IMG/VR virus record: IMGVR_UViG_3300027708_000012
Location: 124,001-188,000 of that record
Strand: one strand, 5' to 3'
DNA from: a virus
DNA length: 64,000 bases
Below the pieces are notes generated by a model. The model did no database searches. It saw only the letters and a program-made list of their open reading frames with translations, and was not told the origin of the DNA. Shown piece after piece: positions 11,141 to 20,728 of the stretch. Position numbers and translations under genes: made by a program. Positions within the stretch are counted from its first letter, which is position 1; the number at the start of each line of letters is the position of its first letter.

Positions 11141-12661
11141 ATGTCATACACGATAAATCATTACAACGGTTCATTATTAACAGTAGTATCGGAAGGAACC
11201 GTAGATACTAGCACAGATCTTACATTAATTGGTAAGAATTATGCTGGATATGGCACTGCTCAAAACGATAATTTTGTATGGTTATTAGAAAATTTTGCAA
11301 ATACTACTGAGCCTCCTTCCCCATTAACTGGTCAAATATGGTTTGATAGTGCCAATCTTAAATTAAAATTTTATGACGGTAGCAAATTTAGAACAACTAG
11401 TAGTACCGAAGTCAGTGCCATACCTCCAACTGGACTAACTCTTGGAGATTTATGGTTTGATACTACAACGGATCAGCTATATGCATACAATGGCAACCTA
11501 TCAGATCCTTTTACATTAATTGGACCTCAAGGTGTTGCAGGAGAAGGACTTACTGAAATGCAATCAATTTCAGTAAAAGACACTTCTAATGCTTCGCATC
11601 CAATTATACAAGCGGTTATTAACGGTACGGTAGTGTTTATAATTAATGCAGATAGTGCATTTACACTTAACTCTATTAATCCTATTAACGGATTTGATAG
11701 AATTGAACAAGGTCTTACTCTTGCATATACCCGACAAGCAGATAACGGCATAACAAATAGTAGTACAGCACATAGATGGTGGGGAACAGCAACTAATTCT
11801 GATAGATTAAACGGCCTTCCTTCTTCTAGTTATGTACAAAGTGATAGTCCTATTTTTATGGGTACAGCACACTTTCCTGATACTGGATATACTGTTGGCG
11901 GATCGACTGGATTAGTTAATCCTAAACTAAAAATTAGTATTGGCAATTCTGGAATCACGCCAATCGTTGAAAATGTTGTTAATGATACAATAGCATTTCG
12001 AACTACATCGGGCGCAGGAAAACTATATCCTTTAACAATTAAAGGTAATGATTTATTACCAGGCGGCCCTTTAGCAATTACTAATTTTACTTCTGATAGC
12101 ACAAATAATATAGGTAGTTCCACAGCACGATGGTCTACTGTGTGGGCTGTAAATTTTAACGGAACTGCTACAAATTCAAATTATTTACTGGTCGGTGGAA
12201 GTCCGTCCGCTGCGTCTGTAGCAAGTGCTCCAAATACTATTGTTGCAAGAAATAGTAATAACGATATATTTGCTAATGTTATAAACGGTACATCTACAAG
12301 TGCAAACTATGCTGACTTGGCTGAAAAGTACCTTGCTGATAAAAAATATGATATTGGTACAGTTGTATCAGTTGGCGGAACAGCTGAAATAACCGAATCT
12401 AAAAACGGAGATCTTCCTATAGGTGTAATTAGTGAAAATCCTGCATATAAAATGAATGCAACGTTAGTAAACGGTGTTTATGTTGCATTAAAAGGCCGTG
12501 TTCCTGTAAAAGTTGAAGGTCCAGTTGTCAAAGGTCAGAGATTAGTTGCAAGTAATAATGGTTGCGCACAAGTTGCAACAAATACGGTAGATACTTTTGC
12601 TATAGCATTAGAAACTAACGACACAACTTCAATTAAATTAGTAGAATGTGTTATACTTTAA
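11141..12661 (+). CDS. Tail fibre protein with C-terminal peptidase_G2/chaperone-like domain
   Basis: A 506-residue fibre paralogue. The N-terminal 80 residues share the TDLTLIGKN, LLENFAN and GQIWFDS pattern of the two preceding genes. The last ~115 residues (YADLAEKYLADKKYDIGTVV, GVISENPAY, ALKGRVPVKV) resemble the C-terminal intramolecular-chaperone or peptidase_G2-type domains of other fibres, which trimerise and may self-cleave; I could not identify the catalytic pair with certainty. The third consecutive fibre suggests a multi-receptor tail or alternative adhesins. Confidence 0.75.
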   Translation: MSYTINHYNGSLLTVVSEGTVDTSTDLTLIGKNYAGYGTAQNDNFVWLLENFANTTEPPSPLTGQIWFDSANLKLKFYDGSKFRTTSSTEVSAIPPTGLTLGDLWFDTTTDQLYAYNGNLSDPFTLIGPQGVAGEGLTEMQSISVKDTSNASHPIIQAVINGTVVFIINADSAFTLNSINPINGFDRIEQGLTLAYTRQADNGITNSSTAHRWWGTATNSDRLNGLPSSSYVQSDSPIFMGTAHFPDTGYTVGGSTGLVNPKLKISIGNSGITPIVENVVNDTIAFRTTSGAGKLYPLTIKGNDLLPGGPLAITNFTSDSTNNIGSSTARWSTVWAVNFNGTATNSNYLLVGGSPSAASVASAPNTIVARNSNNDIFANVINGTSTSANYADLAEKYLADKKYDIGTVVSVGGTAEITESKNGDLPIGVISENPAYKMNATLVNGVYVALKGRVPVKVEGPVVKGQRLVASNNGCAQVATNTVDTFAIALETNDTTSIKLVECVIL

Positions 12662-12692
12662 AAATGACTAATTTAAAAACAAAAGGTAAAAA

Positions 12693-14864
12693 ATGACTGT
12701 TTCTATTGTTTCATTTACAGGATATATTAATAACGGCACAAACGGAGTTGTAGGAACTACATTAACAGTTTCAGTAATATCTTCGGGAAGAATTGCGTTA
12801 GGCATGGCTATTTCAGATGATGCCAATACAATTAGTGCCAATACACGTATTATATCTCAACTAACTGGAAGCACTGGAAGTACAGGAACTTATCAAGTAA
12901 CTGTTAGTCAGTCATCAGGAACAAGTTCTGCCAAATTAAATATTACTGGAACGTCTGCTGGAAAGATACTTGCAAGTGACTATAACGTATTACAATCAAA
13001 ATTGGCACTAGTAATGTCTACGGGATTTGGAAGATACGGTTACGGACAAGTATCTCCAAGATATACTAGTTCTCAAATATCAGGCAATCCTATTATTACC
13101 GCCGATCAATGGTCAAAACTAAGAGATGATACGATCAAGGCATATTATCATCAAGGTTCAATTGGTAATTTAACAATACCAATTGTTCCGGTAAAAACCA
13201 ATACTATTACTGGAACAGATTATGCACTTTATGCAAATTTAATACAGTCAGTTTATAATAATTTAAATACTACACCACCTGCTGGACAAGCTAGTCTTGT
13301 GACATTCCCGCAAGCGGTTCGAACTAGTTCTTGGAATGGTACAGTATATCATACAGTAACACTAACATTTCCTACTAGAAATGACGCCAGGTACTACTTT
13401 AACTCTGGTAGTAATTTACAATTTAGTGCTAGTTTGATTAATTATCCTGGGTACCCAGGATATACACAAGGACCAGATGCTTCTTTTGCAAAAGATAGTG
13501 ATTGGAATATGTTGTTATTTAATATGAAAAAAATTACATTTGATATCAACGGCACAACTTCCACAGGATCTTATACAACCATTGGTTCTAATATTGGTTT
13601 TTATAATCTTACTACTACTCCGCAGAATATTTTCCAAAAGAAAACAGCTAGCCCGTCTTATACTAATAATCAGTATGATATATTGGCTAGTATAGATGCT
13701 ACTGGAAGAATTTTAACTTTTAGCATACAATTTGCAGACCTTTCTGGAGGTAATCCTGATGAAAGTGTTGAAGGCACATTAACCAGCACAGTTCAAGCAT
13801 ATTATTCTACTGGTAGTAATGTTCAAGTTAGCTTGCCTAGTTATAGCTCTACAATTACAGGCGGAGTAATAGTAGCTCCCTCGTCAACATACTTTATTAC
13901 ACCCGTTACAAATAGTGTCAATGAAGGCAGTAGTTTAACAATTAATGTAACAGGATCATTAATTATTGATGATACTTACTATTGGACCATTAATAATAAC
14001 ACAACAAGTTCAGCTGATTTTTCAGCAACATCTGGATCATTTACTATTACAAGTAATTCTGGATCGTTTGTAATATCGCCAACAGCTGATAGCTTAACTG
14101 AAGGTGCGGAAACATTTACAGTATCAATTCGTTCTACTAGTATTACTGGATCGGTACTGGCTACAAGTTCAACTATTACTATTAATGATACTAGTGTTAC
14201 TCCTCCACCGCCACCTCCAGCAGTAACGACTTTAAGTTATGATGTATCATCAGTTAATGAAGGTAGTTCAGTTACACTAACGGCAAGAAATGTTGCCGGA
14301 GCGGACGGGACTTATTATTGGACTATATTACATGGAACTACATCTAGTGCTGATTTTTCAGCAACATCTGGATCATTTACAGTATCAAGCGGAACAGGAA
14401 CATTTAGTGTAACGCCAACAGCTGACAATTTAACTGAAGGTGCAGAAACATTCCAAGTGCAAATTAGAAATGTTTCAATTAGCGGGTCAATTCTAGCAAC
14501 TTGTTCTCTCATAACAATTAACGATACTAGCTTAAATCCTCCTGCGGTTATAACTGCACACGGATTTAGTTCTGGAAATTCCGCAGTTGAAGGCAATAGT
14601 ATAACATACAGTGGTACATTTGGTGGTACTATAATTGGTAGTCCGTATGCTATTACAGTTGGCACTGCAATAAGTTCTCCTCCGTATAGTTCAACAATTG
14701 TTTCAGCTGGTGGAACTTTTACTACTAGCCCTCAAACAATTTCAGTTACTTTCACAGTACCGGCAATATCATCAAATACATCACCGTACAATAGATTATA
14801 TGCGGCGGTAACCGGCGCTTACGGCCCAAATGGAAATGATGATATACCAGTATTACCAGTATAA
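12693..14864 (+). CDS. Virion adhesin-like protein with two Calx-beta-like repeats
   Basis: A 723-residue protein. Residues about 20-75 repeat a module seen in the 9202-11106 fibre. Two ~100-residue repeats at about 403-500 and 512-612 share SVNEGSS, DYYW-type strands, SADFSATSGSFT, LTEGAETF and TINDTS; this is the Calx-beta-like pattern known from bacterial adhesins, which often bind calcium. A polyproline linker near residue 505 separates them. It probably decorates the virion or binds host glycans. Its stop overlaps the next start by one base (TAATG). Confidence 0.7.
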   Translation: MTVSIVSFTGYINNGTNGVVGTTLTVSVISSGRIALGMAISDDANTISANTRIISQLTGSTGSTGTYQVTVSQSSGTSSAKLNITGTSAGKILASDYNVLQSKLALVMSTGFGRYGYGQVSPRYTSSQISGNPIITADQWSKLRDDTIKAYYHQGSIGNLTIPIVPVKTNTITGTDYALYANLIQSVYNNLNTTPPAGQASLVTFPQAVRTSSWNGTVYHTVTLTFPTRNDARYYFNSGSNLQFSASLINYPGYPGYTQGPDASFAKDSDWNMLLFNMKKITFDINGTTSTGSYTTIGSNIGFYNLTTTPQNIFQKKTASPSYTNNQYDILASIDATGRILTFSIQFADLSGGNPDESVEGTLTSTVQAYYSTGSNVQVSLPSYSSTITGGVIVAPSSTYFITPVTNSVNEGSSLTINVTGSLIIDDTYYWTINNNTTSSADFSATSGSFTITSNSGSFVISPTADSLTEGAETFTVSIRSTSITGSVLATSSTITINDTSVTPPPPPPAVTTLSYDVSSVNEGSSVTLTARNVAGADGTYYWTILHGTTSSADFSATSGSFTVSSGTGTFSVTPTADNLTEGAETFQVQIRNVSISGSILATCSLITINDTSLNPPAVITAHGFSSGNSAVEGNSITYSGTFGGTIIGSPYAITVGTAISSPPYSSTIVSAGGTFTTSPQTISVTFTVPAISSNTSPYNRLYAAVTGAYGPNGNDDIPVLPV

Positions 14865-15433
14865 TGTCTTTTGAGTTGTTAAACGAAACACCGAGGATAG
14901 TCTATTATCATAACATACTTTCTGATAGTGAGTGTAATTATGTTATTGATACCGCTGACAATTTTCAAAAATCCGCAGGCTATGATTTTGCAACGAAACA
15001 ATCTAAATTTACCAAGTGGAGAACTAGTAGCAATTATTTTGACCACGATAACAAGTTTAAGTATATTACTGAAAAAGCTGCAGAGTTATCAACCCATCCG
15101 CTTATTAACATTGAGCCACCGCAAATAATAAAGTACGAAATTGATGAGTTTTATAAACCTCATTACGACTTTTTTAACTTTCCGCCCGAAATAATTTCTA
15201 CAGATAACGACAGAATTGGTACTATTATTTTTTATTTAAATGATGGGTTTACCGGAGGAGAAACAAATTTTCCTAAATTGGATATTACTGTTCGTCCTAG
15301 AAAGGGATCTGCATTATTTTTTGAATATAATTATTCTAAAATAACCAATCATTTAACATTACACGGCGGCATGCCAGTTGTACACGGCACAAAATATATT
15401 GCTACTTCTTGGATTAGAAGCAACAAGTTCTAA
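14864..15433 (+). CDS. Prolyl 4-hydroxylase-like 2OG-Fe(II) oxygenase
   Basis: A 189-residue protein with the full P4H signature: H100-Y-D102 iron ligands, FTGGETNFP at 129-137, H174 as third iron ligand and K177 for 2-oxoglutarate. The size equals one catalytic domain. The family hydroxylates Pro or other residues of proteins. Translational coupling (TAATG) to an adhesin-like gene suggests a virion protein as substrate, but that is inference. The gene closes the structural block. Confidence 0.85.
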   Translation: MSFELLNETPRIVYYHNILSDSECNYVIDTADNFQKSAGYDFATKQSKFTKWRTSSNYFDHDNKFKYITEKAAELSTHPLINIEPPQIIKYEIDEFYKPHYDFFNFPPEIISTDNDRIGTIIFYLNDGFTGGETNFPKLDITVRPRKGSALFFEYNYSKITNHLTLHGGMPVVHGTKYIATSWIRSNKF

Positions 15434-15460
15434 AAGTTATAAAATAATCATCAGCAGCCA

Positions 15461-15489
15461 TTGACAAGATAATTAAAGTAGTGTATTAT
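15461..15489 (+). promoter_or_regulatory. Sigma70-like promoter of the glycosyltransferase operon
   Basis: TTGACA at 15461-15466 and TATTAT at 15484-15489 are separated by exactly 17 bases, upstream of the gene at 15513. It is the only strong plus-strand promoter of this type that I found and would drive 15513-19749 apart from the structural genes. Confidence 0.65.
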
Positions 15490-15512
15490 AAACATTACGG
15501 AGTTATCTGCCC

Positions 15513-15863
15513 ATGGATGAAAGAATTGAAAAAGCGTTTGAAGTTGCCAATTATATGGCAACACTTAGTAATCAACGCCGCATTATATTAGAAGAATACA
15601 ATCACTCATTGATATACTATATCAATGGTGCTACATTTAAACTTACACCATCTCTTATTAGTTTTGTAAAAACATTAATTGATCTTGGAAATACAGAAAA
15701 TGTTGTTTTAATTGATGACAATAATTTTCCAGCACTAGTAGAAGACTTAGATGTTTTTCTAACTAACATAACTTCAAAATATTTAGAATCTGTAAAAACG
15801 TATGCAGATGCGTTTAACGATTTACGAGCCAAACGTAAAATTGCAGGTATTGTTGAGTTATGA
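15513..15863 (+). CDS. Conserved phage protein of unknown function
   Basis: A 116-residue mostly helical, charged protein without a recognised motif. It is first in the glycosyltransferase operon and overlaps the next gene by four bases (ATGA), so the two are translationally coupled. ATG chosen because GGAG lies about 10 bases upstream. No function is proposed. Confidence 0.7.
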   Translation: MDERIEKAFEVANYMATLSNQRRIILEEYNHSLIYYINGATFKLTPSLISFVKTLIDLGNTENVVLIDDNNFPALVEDLDVFLTNITSKYLESVKTYADAFNDLRAKRKIAGIVEL

Positions 15864-16708
15864 GTCAGGGCATTGTAATTTTTGCTCAAAATAATGCAGA
15901 TGTTGATTATATAAAATTAGCTACATTTTCAGCTAATCAGGCAAAACAATATCTTGATTTGCCCGTGAGTTTAATTACAGATAGCAGAGGTTGGTTAGAA
16001 AAAAGCCAGCCAAATCATCCATTTGATCAAATTATTGATGTTGAATATACATCAGCATCTCAGCGCAAATCGTTTTTTGACGGCTCACTAACATCCAAAA
16101 ATCTTGAGTGGAGAAACTTTGCACGTAATCTTGCATATGATTTAACACCCTATGACACTACACTAGTCATTGATAGCGATTATATTATCAACAGCGATAA
16201 TTTAAAACTAGCATTTGCACGGGATATAGATTTTCAGATATATTCAAAAAGTATGGATTTAGCATCTTGGAGAAATACAGAAGAATTTGATCGTGTTAAT
16301 ATGTATAGTATTCCATTTTACTGGGCCACGGCATTTATATTTCAAAAAAATGAAATTACTAAATCATTTTTTAATTTAATTGCTTATATTAAATCTAATT
16401 GGAATTATTATCGTATACTTTATAATATAGATTCTACGTTATTTCGAAATGATTATGCTTTTAGTATTGCTATACATATTATGAACGAAAAAGGATTGAA
16501 TTCTTTTGCTATGGAGTTACCAGGAAGTATGGTATATACTAAAGATAAAGATCTATTAGTTTCTTCAGTAGATAATAAAATGAAATTTCTATTAGAAAAG
16601 AAAGACTATCCAGGCGAATATATTTTAGCTAAGACACAAGGTTTAGATATTCATGTAATGAATAAATTTAGTCTAAGCAGATTTATTGACGGAGGTTCAG
16701 GTGTCTAA
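15860..16708 (+). CDS. GT-A-type glycosyltransferase
   Basis: A 282-residue protein with a Rossmann-like N-terminus (GIVIFAQNN) and a D105-S-D107 motif (LVIDSDY) that would bind the metal and nucleotide-sugar diphosphate. It is clearly related to the next gene (GFLVLAQNT, VLDTDM). The acceptor is unknown; candidates are virion proteins, host surface sugars or modified DNA. Confidence 0.7.
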   Translation: MSQGIVIFAQNNADVDYIKLATFSANQAKQYLDLPVSLITDSRGWLEKSQPNHPFDQIIDVEYTSASQRKSFFDGSLTSKNLEWRNFARNLAYDLTPYDTTLVIDSDYIINSDNLKLAFARDIDFQIYSKSMDLASWRNTEEFDRVNMYSIPFYWATAFIFQKNEITKSFFNLIAYIKSNWNYYRILYNIDSTLFRNDYAFSIAIHIMNEKGLNSFAMELPGSMVYTKDKDLLVSSVDNKMKFLLEKKDYPGEYILAKTQGLDIHVMNKFSLSRFIDGGSGV

Positions 16709-17531
16709 AGGATTTTTAGTACTAGCTCAAAATACAGATTCTGACGATTATATTCAGCAAGCCTATGCTTTAGCGTTGAGTATTCGTTGGAGTCAAAAAA
16801 CTATTACTAATATTTCATTAGTAACTGATGATATTGTTCCAAAAGAATACCAGTCTGCATTTGATAAAATTATTCCAATACCGTTTGGTAGTCCGGAAAG
16901 TGTCAGTCTTTATAGAGCAGAAAATCGTTGGAAACTCTACTATGCCAGTCCCTATGACGAAACTATTGTACTAGATACAGACATGTTAGTATTGGAAGAT
17001 TTAAGTTCTTGGTGGAAATATTGTGAAAATTATGATATACGATATTGTAATAGAATACAAAATTATAAATTAGAAGCAGTAAACGATAAATTACATAGAA
17101 AAACATTTATTGCTAATAAGCTAACAAGCCCTTATTCGGCTTTACATTACTTTAAAAAATCAAACTCTGCTTACGAATTCTATAAAGTTTTAGAATTTGT
17201 CTGCAATAACTGGGAATGGTGTTGGGATAAATTTGCTCCTGAAGAATATCAAAAATGGTTAAGTATGGATTTAGCTGTTGCAGTAGCAATTGAAATAACT
17301 GGTGCTTACGATGTTGTGGATGCAAACAATCCAATGGAATTTGTACATATGAAAACACATCTACAAGGATGGAAGACTTCATCAAATTTGTGGCAAGATT
17401 TTGTACTTACAAACTTTACCAATGAGCTAACCGTAGCTAATATAAAACAACAAAAGTTGTTTCATTACATAGAAAAAGATTTTTTATCTGAACATATTTT
17501 ATCAAGACTACAGGAGCTAGCACATGGCTAA
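16701..17531 (+). CDS. GT-A-type glycosyltransferase
   Basis: A 276-residue protein if started at the GTG at 16701. That start is preferred over the upstream TTG at 16686 because GGAGG lies five bases before it and the resulting N-terminus aligns with that of the previous gene. The D92-T-D94 motif (VLDTDM) is the expected metal/nucleotide-sugar site. The two genes appear to be a tandem duplication that has diverged. It overlaps its neighbours by 8 bases on each side. Confidence 0.7.
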   Translation: MSKGFLVLAQNTDSDDYIQQAYALALSIRWSQKTITNISLVTDDIVPKEYQSAFDKIIPIPFGSPESVSLYRAENRWKLYYASPYDETIVLDTDMLVLEDLSSWWKYCENYDIRYCNRIQNYKLEAVNDKLHRKTFIANKLTSPYSALHYFKKSNSAYEFYKVLEFVCNNWEWCWDKFAPEEYQKWLSMDLAVAVAIEITGAYDVVDANNPMEFVHMKTHLQGWKTSSNLWQDFVLTNFTNELTVANIKQQKLFHYIEKDFLSEHILSRLQELAHG

Positions 17532-18156
17532 ACGCTCTCAAAAACAAAAAATCGTAGAGGTAGTTGAGCCTAAATTCTATGCTCATTATGACGGAATGAC
17601 TAGGAATATCTTCAGCGTAAACAATCATAAAATTGAAGGGTGGCCGCATTTTGTGGAAATTTCGTTTCTCGAGTATGAAAGATTAGTTACTGGAAAAGAT
17701 GAGTTTACTGATTTTCACATAGGAACTGTTATAGCTGTTGACGGAACCGCTTCTTTAGGATTAGTTTCTAAAAAAGTTATACAAGAACATAATTTTAAAA
17801 ATAGATTACTATATTGGATTGAGCGTGAAACAGAAAATGCCGACATGGAAATTCATTATGATGCATACAATTCCCAGTGGGTATTTTTAGTCTCAGACGA
17901 ATTTAGACAACGATACTATTCTAATCAACTACCAATAAGTTCAATTTCTTTTTTTATCACGCTAGGAAAAGATCCTAACTTTTTACTACGTGTAATTGAT
18001 ATAGATTTAAAATCAATAGTGTCAGATAAAATTTTAATAAATTTTGATAGTAAGTGGGAATCAAATATTGATTTAATTGCAATTACTTCCAATCTATCAA
18101 CTATTACATACTCTCTTAAAATTTGGAAAATATATGAGCAAGATCAAAGTAATTGA
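17524..18156 (+). CDS. Protein of unknown function in the glycosyltransferase operon
   Basis: A 210-residue protein with a basic N-terminus (MAKRSQKQK) followed by mixed alpha/beta sequence rich in Tyr, Trp and Ile. No catalytic motif is recognised. It lies between two pairs of glycosyltransferases, overlapping both, so it probably works with them. Confidence 0.7.
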   Translation: MAKRSQKQKIVEVVEPKFYAHYDGMTRNIFSVNNHKIEGWPHFVEISFLEYERLVTGKDEFTDFHIGTVIAVDGTASLGLVSKKVIQEHNFKNRLLYWIERETENADMEIHYDAYNSQWVFLVSDEFRQRYYSNQLPISSISFFITLGKDPNFLLRVIDIDLKSIVSDKILINFDSKWESNIDLIAITSNLSTITYSLKIWKIYEQDQSN

Positions 18157-19033
18157 ACAAGACATAATATTTCTCAGCTATGATGAACCTAATGCTGAAA
18201 AGAACTATGCCGATTTATTAGCAAAAGTGCCATGGGCTAAACGTGTGCATGGAGTTAAGGGTAGTGATGCGGCACACAAGGCTTGTGCAGCGCAATGCGA
18301 AACAGAATACTTTGTTACAGTAGACGGCGACAACATTATCGATCCTGCATTTTTAGAAGTTGAAATTGACTTAGATGAATTAGGTCTAACTTCTAATCAT
18401 GTGTTTAGTTGGTGCGGAAAAGTTCATGTTAATCACTTGATGTACGGCAACGGTGGACTTAAAATGTGGACCCCTGCGTTTGTTAACAATATGAAGACTC
18501 ATGAAAATTCTGATCCTAATGACACTAAGGGTCTAGTAGAATTTTGTTTTGATGATCTGTATTATCAATTTGACGAAAACTATTCAGAGAGCTTTACCAA
18601 TGCCAGCCCATTTCAAGCCTTCAGAGCAGGATTCCGTGAAGGTGTAAAGATGTCGTTGGATCAAGGTGCAAAAGTTCAAGACATTAGTAAAATATTTTGG
18701 AAAAACTATCATAGGTTATTGATTTGGTCTAACATTGGTGCCGATGTTACTAATGGACTTTGGAGTATGTATGGTGCAAGAGAAGGCGCCTATCTAACTA
18801 ATTGTACAGATTGGGACTATACTAATGTTCGTGATTTTGATTATTTGACTCAACAGTGGGAAGACAAATACAGCAAGGTAACTGAAAAAATGTTGCCCTA
18901 CGAAATTATGGGTTTAGGTGAAACACTTAAACACGAATGCGGTTTGGAAATCACAGACGTTGATTCAACCGGAAGCAAATTTTTTAAAACGGTGTTTAAC
19001 AACTCGCCCCGAACTCTTAGGAAGAAATTATAA
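18134..19033 (+). CDS. Glycosyltransferase-like protein with DxD motif
   Basis: A 299-residue protein. The ATG at 18134 is preferred to one 57 bases upstream because its N-terminus (MSKIKVIEQDIIFLSYDEPN) matches the family and it overlaps the previous gene less. The block GVKGSDAAHKA followed by TVDGDN (D64, D66) recurs as GIKGIHNAHKE and VVDADA in the next gene, so these are paralogues. DxD suggests a GT-A fold; the substrate is unknown. Confidence 0.65.
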   Translation: MSKIKVIEQDIIFLSYDEPNAEKNYADLLAKVPWAKRVHGVKGSDAAHKACAAQCETEYFVTVDGDNIIDPAFLEVEIDLDELGLTSNHVFSWCGKVHVNHLMYGNGGLKMWTPAFVNNMKTHENSDPNDTKGLVEFCFDDLYYQFDENYSESFTNASPFQAFRAGFREGVKMSLDQGAKVQDISKIFWKNYHRLLIWSNIGADVTNGLWSMYGAREGAYLTNCTDWDYTNVRDFDYLTQQWEDKYSKVTEKMLPYEIMGLGETLKHECGLEITDVDSTGSKFFKTVFNNSPRTLRKKL

Positions 19034-19749
19034 TGTACGATATAGTTTATATTACATACAAAGAAGAAATTCCTCCAAGTTATTATATTGAAGAATTTAT
19101 AAAGAAATTCCCGTATCATAAAACACATTGGGTGCGGGGTATTAAAGGTATTCATAATGCTCACAAAGAAGCAGCCAAGCGAGTATTTTCTAGTATGTTT
19201 TATGTAGTTGATGCAGATGCAAAATTATTGCCTAATTTTAAATTTGATATTAAATTAGACCCCAGCGAAGAAGATATTGTACATGTGTGGCGTAGTATTA
19301 ATCCAGTTAATGGATTAGAATACGGCTTCGGCGGCATCAAATTATTGCCAACTGAATTAACAAGAAATATGGATACTACTAGTGTTGATATGACTACTAG
19401 TATTAGTTCTAGATTTAAAATAATGCCAGATATTAGTAACATTACACAATTTAATATAGATCCACTTAGCACATGGCGTAGTGCATTTAGAGAATGTGTA
19501 AAATTAGCCAGTAGAATCATTCCCGGACAAGATAACAGTCAATCAGAACAGAGGCTACATGCATGGATACACTTTGGCGGCAACGAGCCTTTTGGTGAAT
19601 ATTCAAAGGGAGGTGCGAGTGCGGGAAATTGGTTTGGGACCACCTATAAAGATGATCCCGAAATGCTAGCTAAGATTAACGATTATGATTGGCTAGAGCA
19701 TCAGTTCAATGCACACATTGAACAATTTCCGCCAGAAACTTTTAAATAA
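19033..19749 (+). CDS. Glycosyltransferase-like protein, paralogue of the preceding gene
   Basis: A 238-residue shorter paralogue with VRGIKGIHNAHKEAA and VVDADAK (D60, D62) aligned to the previous protein, and GFGGIKLLP matching its GNGGLKMW segment. It starts in TAATG overlap with that gene. Its end overlaps the end of convergent thyX by 8 bases with no terminator between. Confidence 0.65.
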   Translation: MYDIVYITYKEEIPPSYYIEEFIKKFPYHKTHWVRGIKGIHNAHKEAAKRVFSSMFYVVDADAKLLPNFKFDIKLDPSEEDIVHVWRSINPVNGLEYGFGGIKLLPTELTRNMDTTSVDMTTSISSRFKIMPDISNITQFNIDPLSTWRSAFRECVKLASRIIPGQDNSQSEQRLHAWIHFGGNEPFGEYSKGGASAGNWFGTTYKDDPEMLAKINDYDWLEHQFNAHIEQFPPETFK

Positions 19750-20404
19750 GATCTTTAGCTAAAGGAAAAATCTCAGCTATCACTCGAGCACATGCAATAG
19801 CAACTTCTTGGTGTTCTTTTTGTGTGCCATTTGCACTACGCAGTTCAATAAAGTGAATCCAACTACGTAGTGTACCGTTCATATAAATTCTACTTTCGAT
19901 TAGGCCTTCGGGCAATACAGCCCGGGCCTGCTCTTTTGCTATACCATTAGCGATAGCCCATTCGTATTCCCGTTTGGCAGCATAGATAACTCGTTGCTGA
20001 GCTCTGTACCAATCGTTTTGTAACATTGTATCATCCACTTCGACGCTGTTCTGTCTGTTTTTTGGATCTTGAAGTCTTGCTTCTCTTGTAACAAACGACA
20101 AGTCTCGAGTAGGGTCAGCATATCGCTGACTGAATTCTTGGAAGCTGAAACTTCTGTGTCGCAAGATTTGTCGGGCAATATCTCTTGTAGTTGTGATTTC
20201 AATACAGGCGGAGACCATTTCAAGTGGGCTCCAGTGCTGGTGTTTGACCAAGTACTTGATGAGTTTGTCTGATGTCTCTGTGTTAAGTTGGTTGCTGGGA
20301 TTGGACACACGGGCGCAATACGCAATGAGTTCCTGCGCATCCGTGATTCCAAGATTTGCAAATTCTGCTGTTGGTTGTGAGTAACTGAGTAGCTGAACAT
20401 TCAT
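19742..20404 (-). CDS. thyX: Flavin-dependent thymidylate synthase ThyX
   Basis: A 220-residue protein carrying the ThyX signature RHRSFSFQEFSQR at 82-94 (RHR-x3-S-x4-SxR type), which binds FAD and dUMP. It converts dUMP to dTMP using methylene-tetrahydrofolate and NADPH. The length is normal for the family and the central helical region is intact. For an AT-rich phage genome this would increase dTTP supply. It is last in the minus-strand block that starts at the promoter near 23170. Confidence 0.95.
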   Translation of the reverse strand: MNVQLLSYSQPTAEFANLGITDAQELIAYCARVSNPSNQLNTETSDKLIKYLVKHQHWSPLEMVSACIEITTTRDIARQILRHRSFSFQEFSQRYADPTRDLSFVTREARLQDPKNRQNSVEVDDTMLQNDWYRAQQRVIYAAKREYEWAIANGIAKEQARAVLPEGLIESRIYMNGTLRSWIHFIELRSANGTQKEHQEVAIACARVIAEIFPLAKDLI

Positions 20405-20407
20405 TAT

Positions 20408-20728
20408 TTATAACTTCTTTTTCTTAAGGAATTTTTGGGTACTACGCTCGATGTCAGTACGAACTCGTTCTGTGTCTAATTTAAAATCAATGTTGTCTAT
20501 AGACTCTTCGTAAGTCTTACATAACTCATTGAAATTAGTTTCAAACACAGACCAACCATCTCGCTTGGCTTTAGCTGTTATTTTAATTTCCCAGGTTTTG
20601 CCGTCTTTAAAAGTGATCAGCACTGTATGCAAATACTTTATAGGTAATACATTCAATTGGACATCAGCAAATACTTCTGGCCACCGATCAATGACGTCTC
20701 TGGGAAGGTTCTTCCCAGAATTCGTCAC
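20408..20728 (-). CDS. Conserved phage protein of unknown function
   Basis: A 106-residue protein with a beta-rich middle (VLITFKDGKTWEIKI) and a strongly basic C-terminus ending KKKKL. It overlaps the upstream gene by four bases. I know similar unknowns from T4-like phages but no function. Confidence 0.65.
   Translation of the reverse strand: MTNSGKNLPRDVIDRWPEVFADVQLNVLPIKYLHTVLITFKDGKTWEIKITAKAKRDGWSVFETNFNELCKTYEESIDNIDFKLDTERVRTDIERSTQKFLKKKKL

Noticed and set aside
20405-20412. Perfect minus-strand TATAAATA at the thyX start
   Set aside because: It lies one base from the ATG, so a transcript from it would start inside the gene. Treated as chance in AT-rich DNA.
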